Of a stretch of 64,000 bases of DNA, positions 12,801 to 24,582 are shown piece after piece. The notes below the pieces were generated by a model that was given only the letters and a program-made list of their open reading frames with translations, had not been told where the DNA came from and did no database searches. This DNA is from Xiphydria camelus. Taxonomy: Eukaryota; Arthropoda; Insecta; Hymenoptera; Xiphydriidae. A program made the translations under genes and the position numbers. Location: NCBI GenBank assembly GCA_963678675.1, contig OY783193.1, positions 4,843,501-4,907,500 of the forward strand, written 5' to 3'. The stretch's first letter is position 1. Every line of letters begins with the position of its first letter.

Positions 12801-14085
12801 GAGATACGTACGGCGTTCTTGGGTTAATAAGACGCGATCGTACAACGTTATATACGTATGGTCGCTCGGTAATCGTTTACCTCGGCTGGAACATCCGCGA
12901 CCAGGTGCGTAATTCTAGCCGGAAATCGACGCACGAGTTGGTAAAACTGCGGCGGGTACTACTTACGCCCGAGATGAGCTTTTAAACCTTTCTGTAAGAA
13001 ACACTTGTATTTTTCATATACTTGTACCTATGTAAAGTTTGTAATTGTGAAAATTAATATATTCCTTTGTGAAATTTACATCAAACATTTGTTAAACTTT
13101 TATATACAGTTACATTAAATCGAATTAAAATTTTTTAAGAGAGTAGATTAATTTTCATAATCGCGTACTGGATAAAAGAACTTTATATGCAATTGATGCA
13201 ATTATATTAAGTTTAATGCAAATTTTTCTTACAGTGCTGCTCCCTCATATGCTGTCGATAGGTACTTTTTCTTTTCTCGAAGTGAAACTTGAACATGTAT
13301 CACACTCAAGCTCATTTATTGCGAAGACAAGAAACGTATCCAATAAGTTTTGCTGTATCTTTATCGATATATGAGCAATTTCGCAGGTATTTTTAATTTT
13401 AAAGTGCATTGTGAATCGCCTTTCTTCATATTAATTATAGAGTAGATATCCCTTGGCTTTTATGAAACCATCTTGAATAGAAATACGGAAGTTTTCGATC
13501 GTACGGATGACGCACTTAAAGACTTACCAATATTTGTCTTTCCAATTCAAAGCCAGATCGTCTCTAACGATTACCGTACGAAACGGTGATTCGCATAAAA
13601 ACAACCGGTGACATCACCCGCGCACGGAATTCGCATAGCGGGTGGCCCGCGCGCCGCGACGGCTATGTTTATTGGCCGGTGTGTCGTACGCGATTACGAG
13701 CACCGCGCGAGTACAGCAGGACGTAATAGCCGGTTGACCTCTTACGCGCCGAGCGCGTGCACAGGCGTGCGGACGCATCCAGCAACAGCTGGGGTGACTG
13801 CGGAGCGCGAGGCGTCGATGGAAATCTTAACCGATGACTGTTTGATGAAAGAGAAAGAGAGTGGAGGCTATTTTAACCGGCGCCTCCGATAAGAGACAAC
13901 GAGGGCCGCGGTTCGGGGCGCCATCTAGAAGCGGGTTCAATGATTTGGCAGGCGAAATAAGGTAAGCGTCCCAATTCCTAACCAGTTAAGCCCGAATTCC
14001 ATAACAACTTATATATTTAGTTCTATTAATAAAAGTACCTATAATTGATGGTTAGACGAAGTGAGAAAGGGCATTACTCCGATAG
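9827..14085. other. intergenic or intronic, CpG islands at 10.5-11.4, 12.5-12.95 and 13.6-13.95 kb
   Basis: Apart from the poly-G run and repeat parts at 12.2 and 13.0-13.2 kb, I see only exon-like fragments (minus 12946-12881 and 13563-13528, discussed under findings) and a plus-strand donor AATAAG|GTAAGC at 13962. No complete gene model emerges. Confidence 0.4.
11010..11024 (+). repeat. poly-G run, 15 bases
   Basis: An uninterrupted G tract inside a CpG-rich island. It is potentially length-variable and G-quadruplex-forming. No gene is tied to it. Confidence 0.9.
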
Positions 14086-14278
14086 TGAGAGAAAAATCGT
14101 CCGCGTTAACTAAATTTTGAGGTTACGGGCGGCCAACTAAATATACTGTTAATTGAACAATTATTCAGTTGAAGCAGCTAAGTGGCCGGTTAAGTGACTT
14201 CTGCTAAATTTTACTTACTCAAACTACATACATATGTGTCGACTACCCGTAATCTCAACATTTAGTTAAATCAAATGA
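14086..14278. mobile_element. MITE fragment, family D
   Basis: AGTGAGAGAAAAATCG is followed by GTTAACTAAATTTTGAGG and CGGGCGGCCAACTAAATA. The same order of motifs occurs at 57754 and 9037. The right end is unclear. Confidence 0.55.
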
Positions 14279-15112
14279 TTTTTTTTCGCAATGTACTTAT
14301 GTCAATCAGCGTCTCGATAAGATCCAACAAAGATCGCGGCACGAAACGCCGCATACAAATGCACCAAATGATCTCGCAGGCAAAGGATCGCATACCGCGC
14401 CGAGCAGCGGGAAGGGGGAGGGGTAGTAGCGCGCGAAATGTTCTCGCGCAAAGGAAAGTCCGGGAGTAACGCGCGTCCGTCGAATAGAAGGACTCGTTGC
14501 GTCGTGGAGTGAGGGTGCCTCTAACGAGGGGTATCTCCATCGCGACCTCCGAGCTGAAAAAGATCATTTACCAGCAGAGGCCGACGGACGTTCGTCCGCC
14601 TCGTCGGCATTCACCGCTGGATCCGACTCGAAGTGGTCCGTATGGTGCTCCTTTCTATGGAAGGGCCTCGGAAGAGAGACCCGTCCACGGCCATTGTCCG
14701 CGGCGACACAATACCTTCTCGATATAGCGGCATAGATCGCATCGCGCGGGCCTTCGACTGTGCGACGGCCGCCGAGGAATCTCGCGCGAGAGGAGAATTT
14801 TCTCGGGAGAGGAGGGACGAAAAAGCGAGGGAAGAACTAAACGCCGACGACGGCGGAGGAGACGCGCGTCGCCTCGATTCGATATCCCCGGTTTTTCGTT
14901 ACGACGCGGAATTTCGTGGACGAGGTGTCTTCTCGGCGAGGCGCGGAGTCGCGTTGTTTATCCGGGATTTTTGGAGATCGTTCGAGTTTTCGGAGGAACT
15001 GGAAAGTTTCGAGAAAGTACATAATACATACACGTGTTTATACGGCGCCTTGATAATTATATCATTATCGAATATTATTTGATTGGTATCTTTCTTCGCT
15101 TTTTAATTCCAG
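14279..15112. other. CpG island, possible 5' exon region
   Basis: 14.3-15.0 kb is GC-rich, with a plus-strand frame from 14633 open for 149 codons. Its Arg/Glu-rich composition suggests leader or non-coding DNA rather than protein. It precedes the candidate exon at 15113. Confidence 0.35.
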
Positions 15113-15210
15113 CTTTATATAGGAACCATTTTCAAGCAATCCTACTGAGAAAAATGATGTTTCAAAACGTAGCGATTTCAATCCCAGAAAGTATGGGGAA
15201 AGAACTACAG
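15113..15210 (+). CDS. candidate internal coding exon
   Basis: A strong acceptor (TTTCTTCGCTTTTTAATTCCAG) and a donor CTACAG|GTAAGA bound 98 nt. One frame is open throughout: LYRNHFQAILLRKMMFQNVA then ISIPESMGKELQ, entering in phase 1 and leaving in phase 0. An upstream GC-rich stretch (14.3-15.0 kb) could be its 5' exon, ending at a weak GTACAT about 96 bp upstream, but that join would be in phase 0 and would truncate after 11 codons. The family is unknown. Confidence 0.3.
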
Positions 15211-15281
15211 GTAAGAAATCTAGTGATGTGGTACAGTTATGAATTCAATTAAATACTATCTGCATAAAATTAGCTTCTGTG

Positions 15282-15366
15282 TGTCAGACGCAAATTTAAA
15301 TCCTATACAATTCTGTACAGTACATCTGAGTCCTATACAGTATAGTATTCAAACGAATTCATACAT
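15282..15366. repeat. dispersed repeat, shared with 275-360
   Basis: Same motif order as the copy at the left end of the window. It directly abuts the hairpin at 15377-15556. Confidence 0.6.
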
Positions 15367-15376
15367 CGAGAAAATA

Positions 15377-15556
15377 GTTAATATACGTATACTTGATTAC
15401 GGCGAAAGAAATATTTTTTCGGGTCAAAGAAATATTCGTTAGTCATCATCACTCTCTTTCTGTTTCAATGAAGGAGACACTCTAATAATTAACATGTATT
15501 TACTTGGCCCAACGAAATATTTCTCTTTCGCCGTAATCAAGTATACATTTATTAAC
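15377..15556. repeat. long inverted repeat (hairpin), 180 bp
   Basis: The left arm GTTAATATACGTATACTTGA, then TTACGGCGAAAGAAATAT, is matched by the inverted right arm ending AAGTATACATTTATTAAC. The loop is about 80 bp. It is MITE-like, with no clear target duplication. Confidence 0.7.
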
Positions 15557-16373
15557 TACAAATAAATTCTTTAGAAGAGTTATATTTTTTCATTTTTAAA
15601 GTTTTCTTGATAAAATTTACGTAGGATTCTCACGAAATATGGCATTTTGAAGAAATAAATAGTTCTGTAGTGTGCGTTTGAAAAAAGGTTTTCCCGCAGT
15701 CCAAAGAGGGTCTATATAGTGCAAATTCTAATCTATTTATTCCGAGATACAGTTATGGTTATGAAAGAGAGAAGTACAATCAGCTTCAATATTCCAGCCT
15801 GGGTGAACTGGATAGGATTAAATTGACTCTTATAAAAAATGGAATATTTCAGACGTAAAAAAACGCGTAATTTAGCAAAAATCTATGGGATATCCCGCAA
15901 GCCCTGCAGTATGAGGAGCTGAAGTTAAAAACTTTAACGAAGTCCATCCAGCCGAGTTCAGCGAATACGAAGTGCTCGTTGAGATCTTTACACTCGTCTC
16001 ACACATGCGCGCCTACGAAAAGGGATACTCGCGGTGTCTATTATAACTGTCCATCTCGCGCGGCTGGTGAATTCTACGCAAAAACCGCTTTCACGAAAGT
16101 GTTGCGAGGCGACGCACATGCCGTCGACGGCGACGAGGGACGCACATGGCCCTGCAGTTTTTTCCACTCCTCTCGCGAGTGGGCAAAATGTGCTGGCACT
16201 CCGCGTGTGGTTGTTTTCGCGAATGCACCACCCGAGGAGTTGGAATAAAAAAGTTAGAGGGCGAACGGGTCGAGAAAGACATGGTTAGCGAGGTGCCCCC
16301 AAAATATTTCCACGGTGGATGGAGAAGTAGGTACCTCCTTGCGATGTGTGCAAAGATCGTCGTTCGACTGCTA

Positions 16374-16567
16374 CACTGAGGAAAAAAAAGATTAAAAATT
16401 ATTCTGTTAGAAGGATAATCTGAGTACGAAAGGTAAAATAGATCAAAAATTATCCTAAGGGAGGTTACATTTTAAACCGTGGAAGTTTAATTTTTGATCT
16501 ATTTTACCTTTCGTACTCAGATTATCCTTCTAACAGAATAATTTGTAATCTTTTTTTTTTCTCAGTG
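16374..16567. mobile_element. near-perfect hairpin MITE, TA target
   Basis: Ends CACTGAGGAAAAAAAAG and TTTTTTTTCTCAGTG are flanked by TA. The two arms of about 85 bp (AAGGATAATCTGAGTACG against CGTACTCAGATTATCCTT, and so on) are almost identical, suggesting a recent insertion or an RNA-forming hairpin. Confidence 0.9.
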
Positions 16568-16569
16568 TA

Positions 16570-16836
16570 CACTAAGAAAAATAAACTGGTTAATTTCACT
16601 GAAATTCTGAAGATCATAACCAAAGCATTTGGTGAAACATGGATCCGTTCAAATCTGTTTGGTTTGGACTGACCATTTTCTGATTAGAATAACTAGACAT
16701 GTACCTAGTTGGAATAACTAAACATGTGGTTTGAATGATTACACATTTGGTTCAACGTACTATTATTTTGGTTAGAATAACTCAACTCGTTTATACAGAT
16801 GCGTTTTGTTATTTTGACCAAGTTAATTTTTTCAGT
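16570..16836. mobile_element. MITE, family A, adjacent copy
   Basis: It begins CACTAAGAAAAATAAAC directly after the TA that ends the preceding hairpin. The interior carries family A landmarks (GACCATTTTCTGATTAGAA, CAGATGCGTTTTGTTATTT), and it ends near TTTTTTCAGTA. Confidence 0.8.
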
Positions 16837-16841
16837 AAATA

Positions 16842-17029
16842 CGCTGAGAAAAAAATTGTAGTAGATTTGACTAAATCGGCAATTACGTGTAGAGGGATGT
16901 GGGATTTAGTTAGCATACTAATACACAATTAACTTGAATTCTAACCAAATTTATCAATCGAATTAATTAATTCCGCATTCCCCATCCTTACATGCCGATT
17001 TAATCGAATAGCCATTTTCTTTCTCAGTG
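16842..17029. mobile_element. MITE, family C
   Basis: Ends are CGCTGAGAAAAAAATTG and TTTTCTTTCTCAGTG. The interior has two arms, AAATCGGCAATTACGTG and TACATGCCGATTTAATC, in inverted order. It is related to 28760-28988. Confidence 0.75.
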
Positions 17030-17724
17030 TTCTTTCGAACACGGCCAATTCTGTAACTAAATTTTGCCGTAACATCTATTAATAATGACGTACAATGAAA
17101 GAAACGCCGAAAAATTCTGTTTTTCCTTTCTGGTAAAAAATCGCTCAGGACTAATATTAACGTATCTTTATTTATTTATCTATGGAACAGAAATGGTTGA
17201 AATTATTTTATTAAACTTGACGAGGGGTGCTCAGGGCATTAGTCACTGTACGTATGCCTAACCTGCTTCGTTTACGTAAAAGCGAAGCAGGGGTATATGT
17301 ACGTACTGACGAAATATCGAATTCCGCTGGTGTAATGTTTAGCCGACGCGTCGTTTCTTAATCCCCGGTGCGCCGCGCGCGCGCGACGCCTCTCGCGTGT
17401 TTGCAGTTCGCTACGTTCACGGCGTTCCCACACGAAGGCTACCGGCCTGTAACGCTATACCGTTCCGCGCTGCGTCGTCCTGGCGAACGAACGCCACCGT
17501 AGGTAGGCAGGGATACGTATCGCGACTCCGCGAAACCGCGTCGCCGCAAGTTTCTTTCACTGTCGTACTGTACGAGGAACGAGGTACTCTGATTTCTTGA
17601 CAGCTTTGTCATAAACGGGTCATTAAACGGAGAGTAAGGTTTTTGTCGTTGAAATTATTAGTCCGTTCAGATCGAAACTATTTTACTTTATAGAATCGAG
17701 TCAACGATCTCGGCCCAAGTGGAA

Positions 17725-17960
17725 AAGCTATATGAATTATATATACTATAATAGTTCACATATATGGATTTAGCCCTATATGGATTATATATGATTTCTA
17801 TATAAACCATATATGGACTCTATATATGGATGAAACAATACATAAATTTAAGAGATTCAAACAATATCCATGTATAGTCAAGAGTAAGATTCGAATAGTC
17901 CATATATGGTTTATATATAAATCGTGTATAGGACCATATCCATATATGGGCTATATAGGT
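17725..17960. repeat. AT-rich palindromic cluster of TATATGGA motifs
   Basis: At least six copies of CATATATGG / TATATGGAT in both orientations. They can pair locally, for example ACTCTATATATGGATG with CCATATATGGTTTATATA. No TIR boundary is seen. Confidence 0.55.
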
Positions 17961-19058
17961 ACAAATAATATAAAATTTTTCTGTCTGACGGACAATTTGC
18001 TAGTTATACAGCACCGGCAAGTCGACAAATTCGATTGTCCAGTTTCCCTTGAACGATATCTAAATCGGGGCGAAGTAGGTTAGTATACCTAATCGGAGCC
18101 TAACGAAGGTAGGCAAGACTGCCGGGGCAAAGGTGGCAAGTCTATTTGCGGTTTAAGTCTATTGATCTTTTAACGCATTTCTTCGTTCTCATGAAAATCG
18201 TTAATTCTTTGAGAAATAATCATCGAAAAGCGAGGTGTTTATGCTTCTTTCTCTTAGCGCACGGAAAGGAGACTACAACTTCTCGCATTGAAAATAACGC
18301 ACATACACGCACGCGATCTTTTTCCCAGCTCAACGTAAGATGCTAAATACAAAAAGATAGGCAATGAAGAAACAGCCGTAGAGGAAATACATCTGACCCC
18401 GCACCGTCCAGATGACACACGATCTCCCATCCTAGAGTCTAACTCGTACAGGTGGTCGCCCCTTTCTCCCCGTATATTCCTCCCATTATACGAGAAACCT
18501 CCCTCCCCCCGGTATATGTATTTCGTTTCGGTGAGGGCTATCGAATCACCGGACCGCGCTGCAGTGGCTCGGTAGCTACAGCTTCAAAAGGAGAACTTCC
18601 TCTAAAATCCACGCATTTTCCGGAACCTTCTACACTTTCGCGACAAACGGGTTTTCGCGCCTCTTCGCGCGTCCTTTTCCTACTATACGCGCGTCACAAG
18701 TTTCGCGATACGCGTCGAGAGGAGGATAGGAGACGAAGAATGACGCAACACCGAGGGTCAAAAGAGAACCCGGCGTTATTGTGCGTGCTCGCGGAGGCTC
18801 GCCAGGAGAAGGTGGGACGGGGGTCCATGAAAGACAGGGGGGTTAGGTTACTCGGACCGCGACACGCGGTCCGCGCATTGTTGGCGTCGACGGGGTAGTC
18901 GAGAGAAGAGGGCGACGTGGGTGTGTCGGGGGAGGGGGTGTCTGCGGGGAAACCTGCGCCCTCGTTTGTAGGTGGCACCAAACTCGAGATGGAAACTTGC
19001 TCCGCACAGTCGTAAAGGAGGGAAAAGGGGGGCAAAGCGTGTCGCTATTCGTGCGCGG

Positions 19059-19315
19059 AAAGTCTGATACCAGTAAATTTTACCGTATTTACAACTGGCA
19101 ACAGCCCACGACTTACAATCAGTTCGTATGGTTGTTAGATATACCGTATGAGGCTAGGCTTACTCACCAGGAAAGAAGCTTCGATCACTATTATCTCATT
19201 ATTTATGAACTTTTGGCCTGCATTGACGCACAAGACTTTGTTATAGATAAAAATGGTATACAACTAAAATTGTCACTCGTCAACTCCCTTTTGTCAAAAC
19301 CTTATGAAATATAGC
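19059..19315. repeat. mosaic of family E and family F fragments
   Basis: GGAAAGTCTGATACCAGTAA (19059) matches the ends of the element at 60112. GAGGCTAGGCTTACTCACC and GAAAGAAGCTTCGATCACT (19150 onward) match the palindromic family at 48630 and 42735. Neither is complete. Confidence 0.55.
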
Positions 19316-20787
19316 CCATGTTCGTTCAGAAAGTCCAAGCTCACCAGTGAAGGTTTTTTTTTTAAATCGGATCAGTAGTTTCAGAAGATTATTCCCGACA
19401 TTCAAACAAATTCATAAGCTTTTCCTCTTTATTATATTAGTGTAGATAAAAGAGATACACATGCGGGTTTTCGAATGTTTCTACAGTGTATAATAGTACA
19501 ATAATCTTTCTTTTATCGTTTATCTCGCTTTTATCCTAGTAGCATTCGAGTATCGTCGACCGTCGTCGGCGAAAAAGTGGATCAGAAGTTAACGAGGTAT
19601 CAGCGGTAACGAGAATAACTAGTGAACACACTCGTTCTGGCGTTGGTTGCCGAGTTTCTCGAGTACCGGCAAAGCTGTCATCCAGGCAAAGTGCGAATAG
19701 CGTCGAATTTGCAATGTATACAAAGTGATACCGCTTTATATGTACTTCGCATGTAAATCAGTTTCGCGGCTAACTTTCATTAGGCGCAACTGGAGCCGGT
19801 AATGCCGCGCCTGCAGGAAGGCAACCACCGAATCGAGTTACCGCGAAGTATCCTACAAAGTGTATCGCCTCGTACACAGTCTAGGTCCGTTCTTTCAGAG
19901 TCGCGCTCGTATCGCGGAAACGAGTCGTAAGTACAATGGCAGCATTCCCCATTCTTCCTCGCGTAAGTACCCTTCATATCGCACTTATACACCTATATAT
20001 AGAAAGTATCCCGAGTTCACCCGTCGCGTCCACTAGACGTTAACCCGAAGCGAAGACACACGGGCGCGCGATCGAGTCCCGGTTTGGCCGCGCGCCGCCG
20101 GCTCCTCGGGAACGTATCACGGGTCTGTTTTATACCTCGGGACGGGTTGCCCGATTTGGTCGAGAGAGCATCTTTTGCACTTGCTGGCCGCAAAGCTGGC
20201 GAGCGGACGCGCGTTTCACGTTCTTTAGCCGTTGTTTTGCTCCTCGCTCCCCTGTGTACGTACGGTACGCGGGTAGCTGGGTACGTAGCTACGCGGCGTT
20301 TCACGAAAACGCCGCCGAAAAAGAGGCCCCCGCTCCGTGGAGGGATAGGAAAGTCGAGGCTTTCACCCGGTCGCTGTAAATTCAACGGTGATTGTTCGCG
20401 CGAATCGTTTCCTTCGCGTCGAGAGAGACAGAGTGAATGGTGAATTATTCTTGAGGTGACCTTGAATTATGTTTTGACACTGAGATGAGGTAACATTGAA
20501 TGGTGTTTTTAAAATGTTTCTTCAATTAATTCGAAGGTCTTCTTTACGGGAAAAACCATGGTTTGTAAGTGAAATATTCTTTCCACGGCTTGTAAGGAAT
20601 GCGAGGATTCAGAAAATCTAGGAAAAAACATGGTGCCTTCATGAGGAAATCAAAGGGAATTGACTCATTTTAACTAGCCTGATCTATTCGGCTCGTTGTC
20701 AGCTCTACACGCATACCATATTACACTCGCTCGACAATAGTTCACACGCATAGTTGCTACAGGTATGTAGCAGGCAGAAGCTGGTGC

Positions 20788-20796
20788 TTATATATA
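20788..20796 (+). promoter_or_regulatory. possible TATA box
   Basis: TATATATA on the plus strand, about 30 bp upstream of a C/A-rich initiator-like stretch (around 20820) and a CpG-rich, GAGA-rich leader. The first downstream ATG is 20957, and its frame meets a plausible donor ACCGAAG|GTATAG near 21109. This is weak evidence for a promoter and 5' exon. Confidence 0.2.
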
Positions 20797-21280
20797 CGAG
20801 CGCAAAGCGATCCACGTCTAACCAGCACCAGACGGAGAGCGCGCTCGAAGCGGTCCGATCGCGCGCGAGAATCGCGAAACGACGACGCGTTCGTACGAGA
20901 GACGAGAGAGAAAGAGAGAGGGCGCAGCGTCGGAGGATCAGGGGAGAAGAGAGGGAGATGACGAGGAGGACCGCGGCCAGAGGTCTCGTAGCGTGCAATC
21001 TTCGCCCATTGAAGACGCGCTGGGAAACTGCACGGTTATTATGCCTGAATGGGATAGAGGACGAGGTGCGGGAGGCAGGAGAGAAGGAGAAGAGGAACGC
21101 ACCGAAGGTATAGCGAAGGACGGAGGCGAGACGAGCCGACTCTGACAGGGTAGGTTCTTGCCCCACGACCGCGTCACGCAACCTGGGAAGCGGTGAGGAG
21201 CCTGCAAGTGGCTCTCGAACGAGTCGCGCGCGAGATCTACTAGTTTCGAAAGTCCGGCTTCTTTTTTTTTGCGAGAACTC

Positions 21281-21297
21281 TCTCTCTCTCTCTCTCC
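21281..21297 (+). repeat. CT microsatellite
   Basis: About eight CT units at the edge of the 20.8-21.4 kb CpG-rich region. The complementary GAGA sequence could serve a GAGA-factor-type protein. Confidence 0.8.
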
Positions 21298-21654
21298 ATC
21301 TATTTTTCTTTCCTTCTTGAAATTTCTTGCAAGGCTTCTTCGCGAACTCGAAGGTGCTGACGCGTGGTGGAAAGTCTTTTTGTCGTATCGGTTGGAGTTG
21401 TGGAAACAAATTTCGGGACCTTTTTAAAGAGGGTCTACGATTATGATACTGACAAGCGTTCAGGATTATCTGATTTTAGATGTAAATATAGCAACAAGGG
21501 AACGTTAACTTTTATATTTGCTATTATTGATGTTACTTAAAAAATGTACTCCTAGCGTAAAACAGAGTGTTTCGCACCAAGATCTATGTTTATTGAAACA
21601 GTAAGATATAGTTGACGTGTTTTATATTCCACTTCAATTTTAATTTTATTGCAA

Positions 21655-22330
21655 GATTTCGCTTAAAGTACCAGTAACATTGGGTAGATTTATCTTCATA
21701 TTTTTTGGAGGAAACGTAAACAGGACTAGAATTCGCGTATTGCCTTTTCACGCTGTTCCAACGGCTTTCCCTTTCGGAAAATATTTTCCAGACGATAAAG
21801 GAGGCCAAAGTGCTTACCGAAACATCTGCGTACGGACGTCAGGTATTGTATTTAGGTACAATTTATGCTTACGCGACAATAAAATGTAATTGATGTGTTT
21901 TATTCCCTTTAAAGTATTAATATTAGGTACATTTATCCTCATATTTGTTGAGCAAACGTAAAGAGGACCACACTGAGAAAAATAATTAAGTTAAAATGAC
22001 AAAACGCATCTAGTTAAACGCGTCAAATTATTCTAATCGAAATACTGGTCAGCCGAACCAAATGTTTACTTATTATGATCAAAAGTTCAGTTATTCCAAT
22101 CAACAAATGGTTAGTCTAATCGAACAGATGGAGGATCCACATCTCACTAAACGACTTAGTCGTCGTCTTCAGGGTTTTGATTAAATTGACCAAGTTATTT
22201 TTCTCAGTGCAGAATTCGCATATTGCATTTTCTTGCCGTTCCAAAGTCATGCAGCTTTCTCTTTCAAAAATATATCCCAGACGCTGTAGAAGGCAAAATG
22301 TTCGCCCAGACAGCTGCGTACGGGACACCC
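21655..22330. repeat. tandem segmental duplication, second copy split by a MITE
   Basis: Copy 1 (about 21655-21850) and copy 2 (about 21900-22330) share TTTATCTTCATATTTTTTGG / TTTATCCTCATATTTGTTGA, GAATTCGCGTATTGCCTTTT / GAATTCGCATATTGCATTTT, and CTGCGTACGG in order. Copy 2 is interrupted at its GGAC/GAATTC point by the MITE at 21971-22209. Confidence 0.75.
21971..22209. mobile_element. MITE, family A, minus orientation
   Basis: Ends CACTGAGAAAAATAA and TTATTTTTCTCAGTG are intact. Both flanks read CA, where the undisturbed duplicate (21724-21735) has GGACTAGAATTC, so the insertion target was TA. Confidence 0.9.
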
Positions 22331-24407
22331 TGTATATCTCAGCGCGTAGCTTTTCTTCGACGATTTACCGCGTCGCTCGCACAGGCGCGCGCGCGGAATA
22401 AGAGTTTTTCGCGCGCTGTGCGTGCCGAACAGGTTTCCTCGTATCGGCGGTCGCGCCAGGCGTCTCCTGTACCCGCGCGACGCGCGCGCGCGCAAGAGTT
22501 CCCGGTGTTCGTGGAACGCGCGGGAGGGCGATCGCGATTAAAATGGAACGTTATCGGCGAGGCCGATTTTCCGGCGCGCGTCGCGCTCGACACGCGGACG
22601 TCTTACCGCGCGCGACGAACGACGTCTCCGCATTGAATTCCGGGCCAATACGAGCGCCCCCCTCATCAACCTCAATTAAACTCCACCGTCTCGCACTTAC
22701 GCTCACTTCGCACCCAAGCACTCCGACAATGAGTGCCGCTGGCGTGTGGACGAGTCGCGCTATCGGTCGAGCGAGCCCGACGCGAAAACGGGCGGCTCGT
22801 CGGAGCACCTTTATCGTGCAGTTTAACGTAACGCGTTGAGAGATGTACGAATTTTTTTTACAAACGTGCTCAATGGAAACGTTAAGGGGATAGATGCCCG
22901 GGTTTCCGTTTAGCTTTGAACGCGATTATCTGGGAACGCGGTGGAAATATGTGAAAAATCGAAAGGGGCTTTTTTATGGTAAAAATACAGGAGAATATTT
23001 TTTGTTTAAACTTTTTTTCGATATCTCCAATTGTTTCGAAGATAATCGATCTTGATCTCACACGTCAACTGCGGTGTTTAACACACTTTCTCTATAGGTA
23101 CATTTAAAGTAGGAATTATAATTTTCTTTCGTTATATGTGGTTAGACAACGAGTATATAGACAGTTTTAAAAGGGTTATTATTATTAATATTTATTGCTA
23201 ATACCACGAAAAAAAATTACCGTCTGATTTTAAAGTACGTACTTGTTATATATGACACATCATTTATAGAAAGGGTTAATGGTCGACTTGCATGCGAGTT
23301 GGTTAAATACCGTTTACAGTCCGCCCTTGGAGCGCCCGTGATAAATGCGAACGATCCCTTGAATAAAGTAATGTGTACACATGATGCCCATAGTAATTAA
23401 CTTCTTCACATTTGGCTTTTCCTCGTAGTATTTTCTTTAAATTAAAATAAATATTTATGTAATCTTTCGAACAAAATCCATGAAAAAAATCATTTCATAC
23501 AATGTTTATTTACAATTTCATAATTAATACATTAATTGCTATTATTTTGGCAACGATTACTGTTAGTGCAAACATAAACTTTAGAACACTCATTTATTGT
23601 AGTTTGTATGAACATAGCGACGATCGTACAAGTTTATCCGTGTATAACCTCCTCCGGTCACTCTTTCACGCTCCCCACTCCGAGAGAGCCAAATCCCTTC
23701 CTGCTATTGACCCTCGGAGCGAGGAGCAGCAGCTCGCGCGGAGACGTCCGTGCATCGCGAGCATGTCACGGAATATCGAGACGAGATTAACGCTCGTGTA
23801 CTTAACGCAAGACACGGCAATTGCCTTCGGCGCGTCTTTCAGCGAAGCTCCTCAAAGGAGAGCGCGATCATGGTCGCGTCGCGCGCGGGGGTTACGAATA
23901 ATTCACGGGGCTTTGAACTTGACGGAAGAAAAGGAGAGGCTTCGCGCGGCGGTCGTGACTCGAGAACGGGGCGACTCCTCGCGTGCCCGGCTTCCGGTCG
24001 ATCGAGGAGGAACAGGACTTCGACCGGCCGAGCAGATCCGGTGCTGCGGTGTATCGCGTGTACGCGTCTCTCCGCATGGACAGACAGACGCGCGAGCCGG
24101 CTGACGAGAGCGCCGCGCGCGCTCGGCGCTATAATACCTATACGCTTCATTGAGAGGAAACGAAAGGCAGAGAGCCGAGGGTGAAAGCGATGATCCTTTT
24201 ATCGAAGAGGAACTCTCGGATGAATACCTCTCATGCTCTACCTTTGAATGGACCGTGGAAAGAGCGCGCGGACGGACTTCCGGAGGCGAATTGATGGTTC
24301 TATTAATTGTGGAGTCTCGAGAAGTTGCTACACTCTACCCGTGGCTTCGGACGCGACCATTAACAGTGGACTACCGGACGATTGGGAGTTTTAAAACGGT
24401 AATTTTT
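22331..24407. other. CpG islands 22.3-22.8 and 23.6-24.4 kb around an AT-rich core
   Basis: All six frames are long in the islands. The 200-codon plus frame at 23502 begins in AT-rich DNA and runs into an island without coding character. No gene can be supported. Confidence 0.45.
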
Positions 24408-24565
24408 AGATAGATAATTATCTCGTTATCTGTGAACTTTTGGCCCATGTTGCTACAAACCTTTTTTGTAGATCGAAATAAAATCTCCAAAAAAGTGTTG
24501 TACCAATTTGGACCAAAACCTCGTAGCTTATGAGGTAATCGGGATTGAACAGCACTCTGAATATA
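24408..24565. repeat. dispersed repeat, family F copy
   Basis: It matches 8090-8262: TTATCTCGTTATCTGTGAAC, TTTTTTGTAGATCGAAAT and GCACTCTGAATA in the same order. Confidence 0.6.
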
Positions 24566-24582
24566 TCACCGGTCTATTCGAC

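Larger units (their letters stand above)
17030..21654. other. intergenic or intronic, CpG islands at 17.3-17.6, 18.4-19.0, 19.55-20.4 and 20.76-21.4 kb
   Basis: The GC-rich islands have multiple overlapping frames but no coding-like one. Two GTAAGT donors on plus (19929, 19965), the second after a short MAAFPILPR frame, are noted without further support. Confidence 0.4.

Noticed and set aside
20705..21409. 234-codon minus-strand frame, the longest in the window
   Set aside because: Arg/Ser/Leu-rich low-complexity translation of CpG- and CT-rich DNA. The opposite strand is open over much of it, and no splice or domain signals are present.
23502..24104. 200-codon plus frame with a hydrophobic start
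   Set aside because: The hydrophobic part comes from AT-rich DNA and the rest from a CpG island. The abrupt change argues against one protein.
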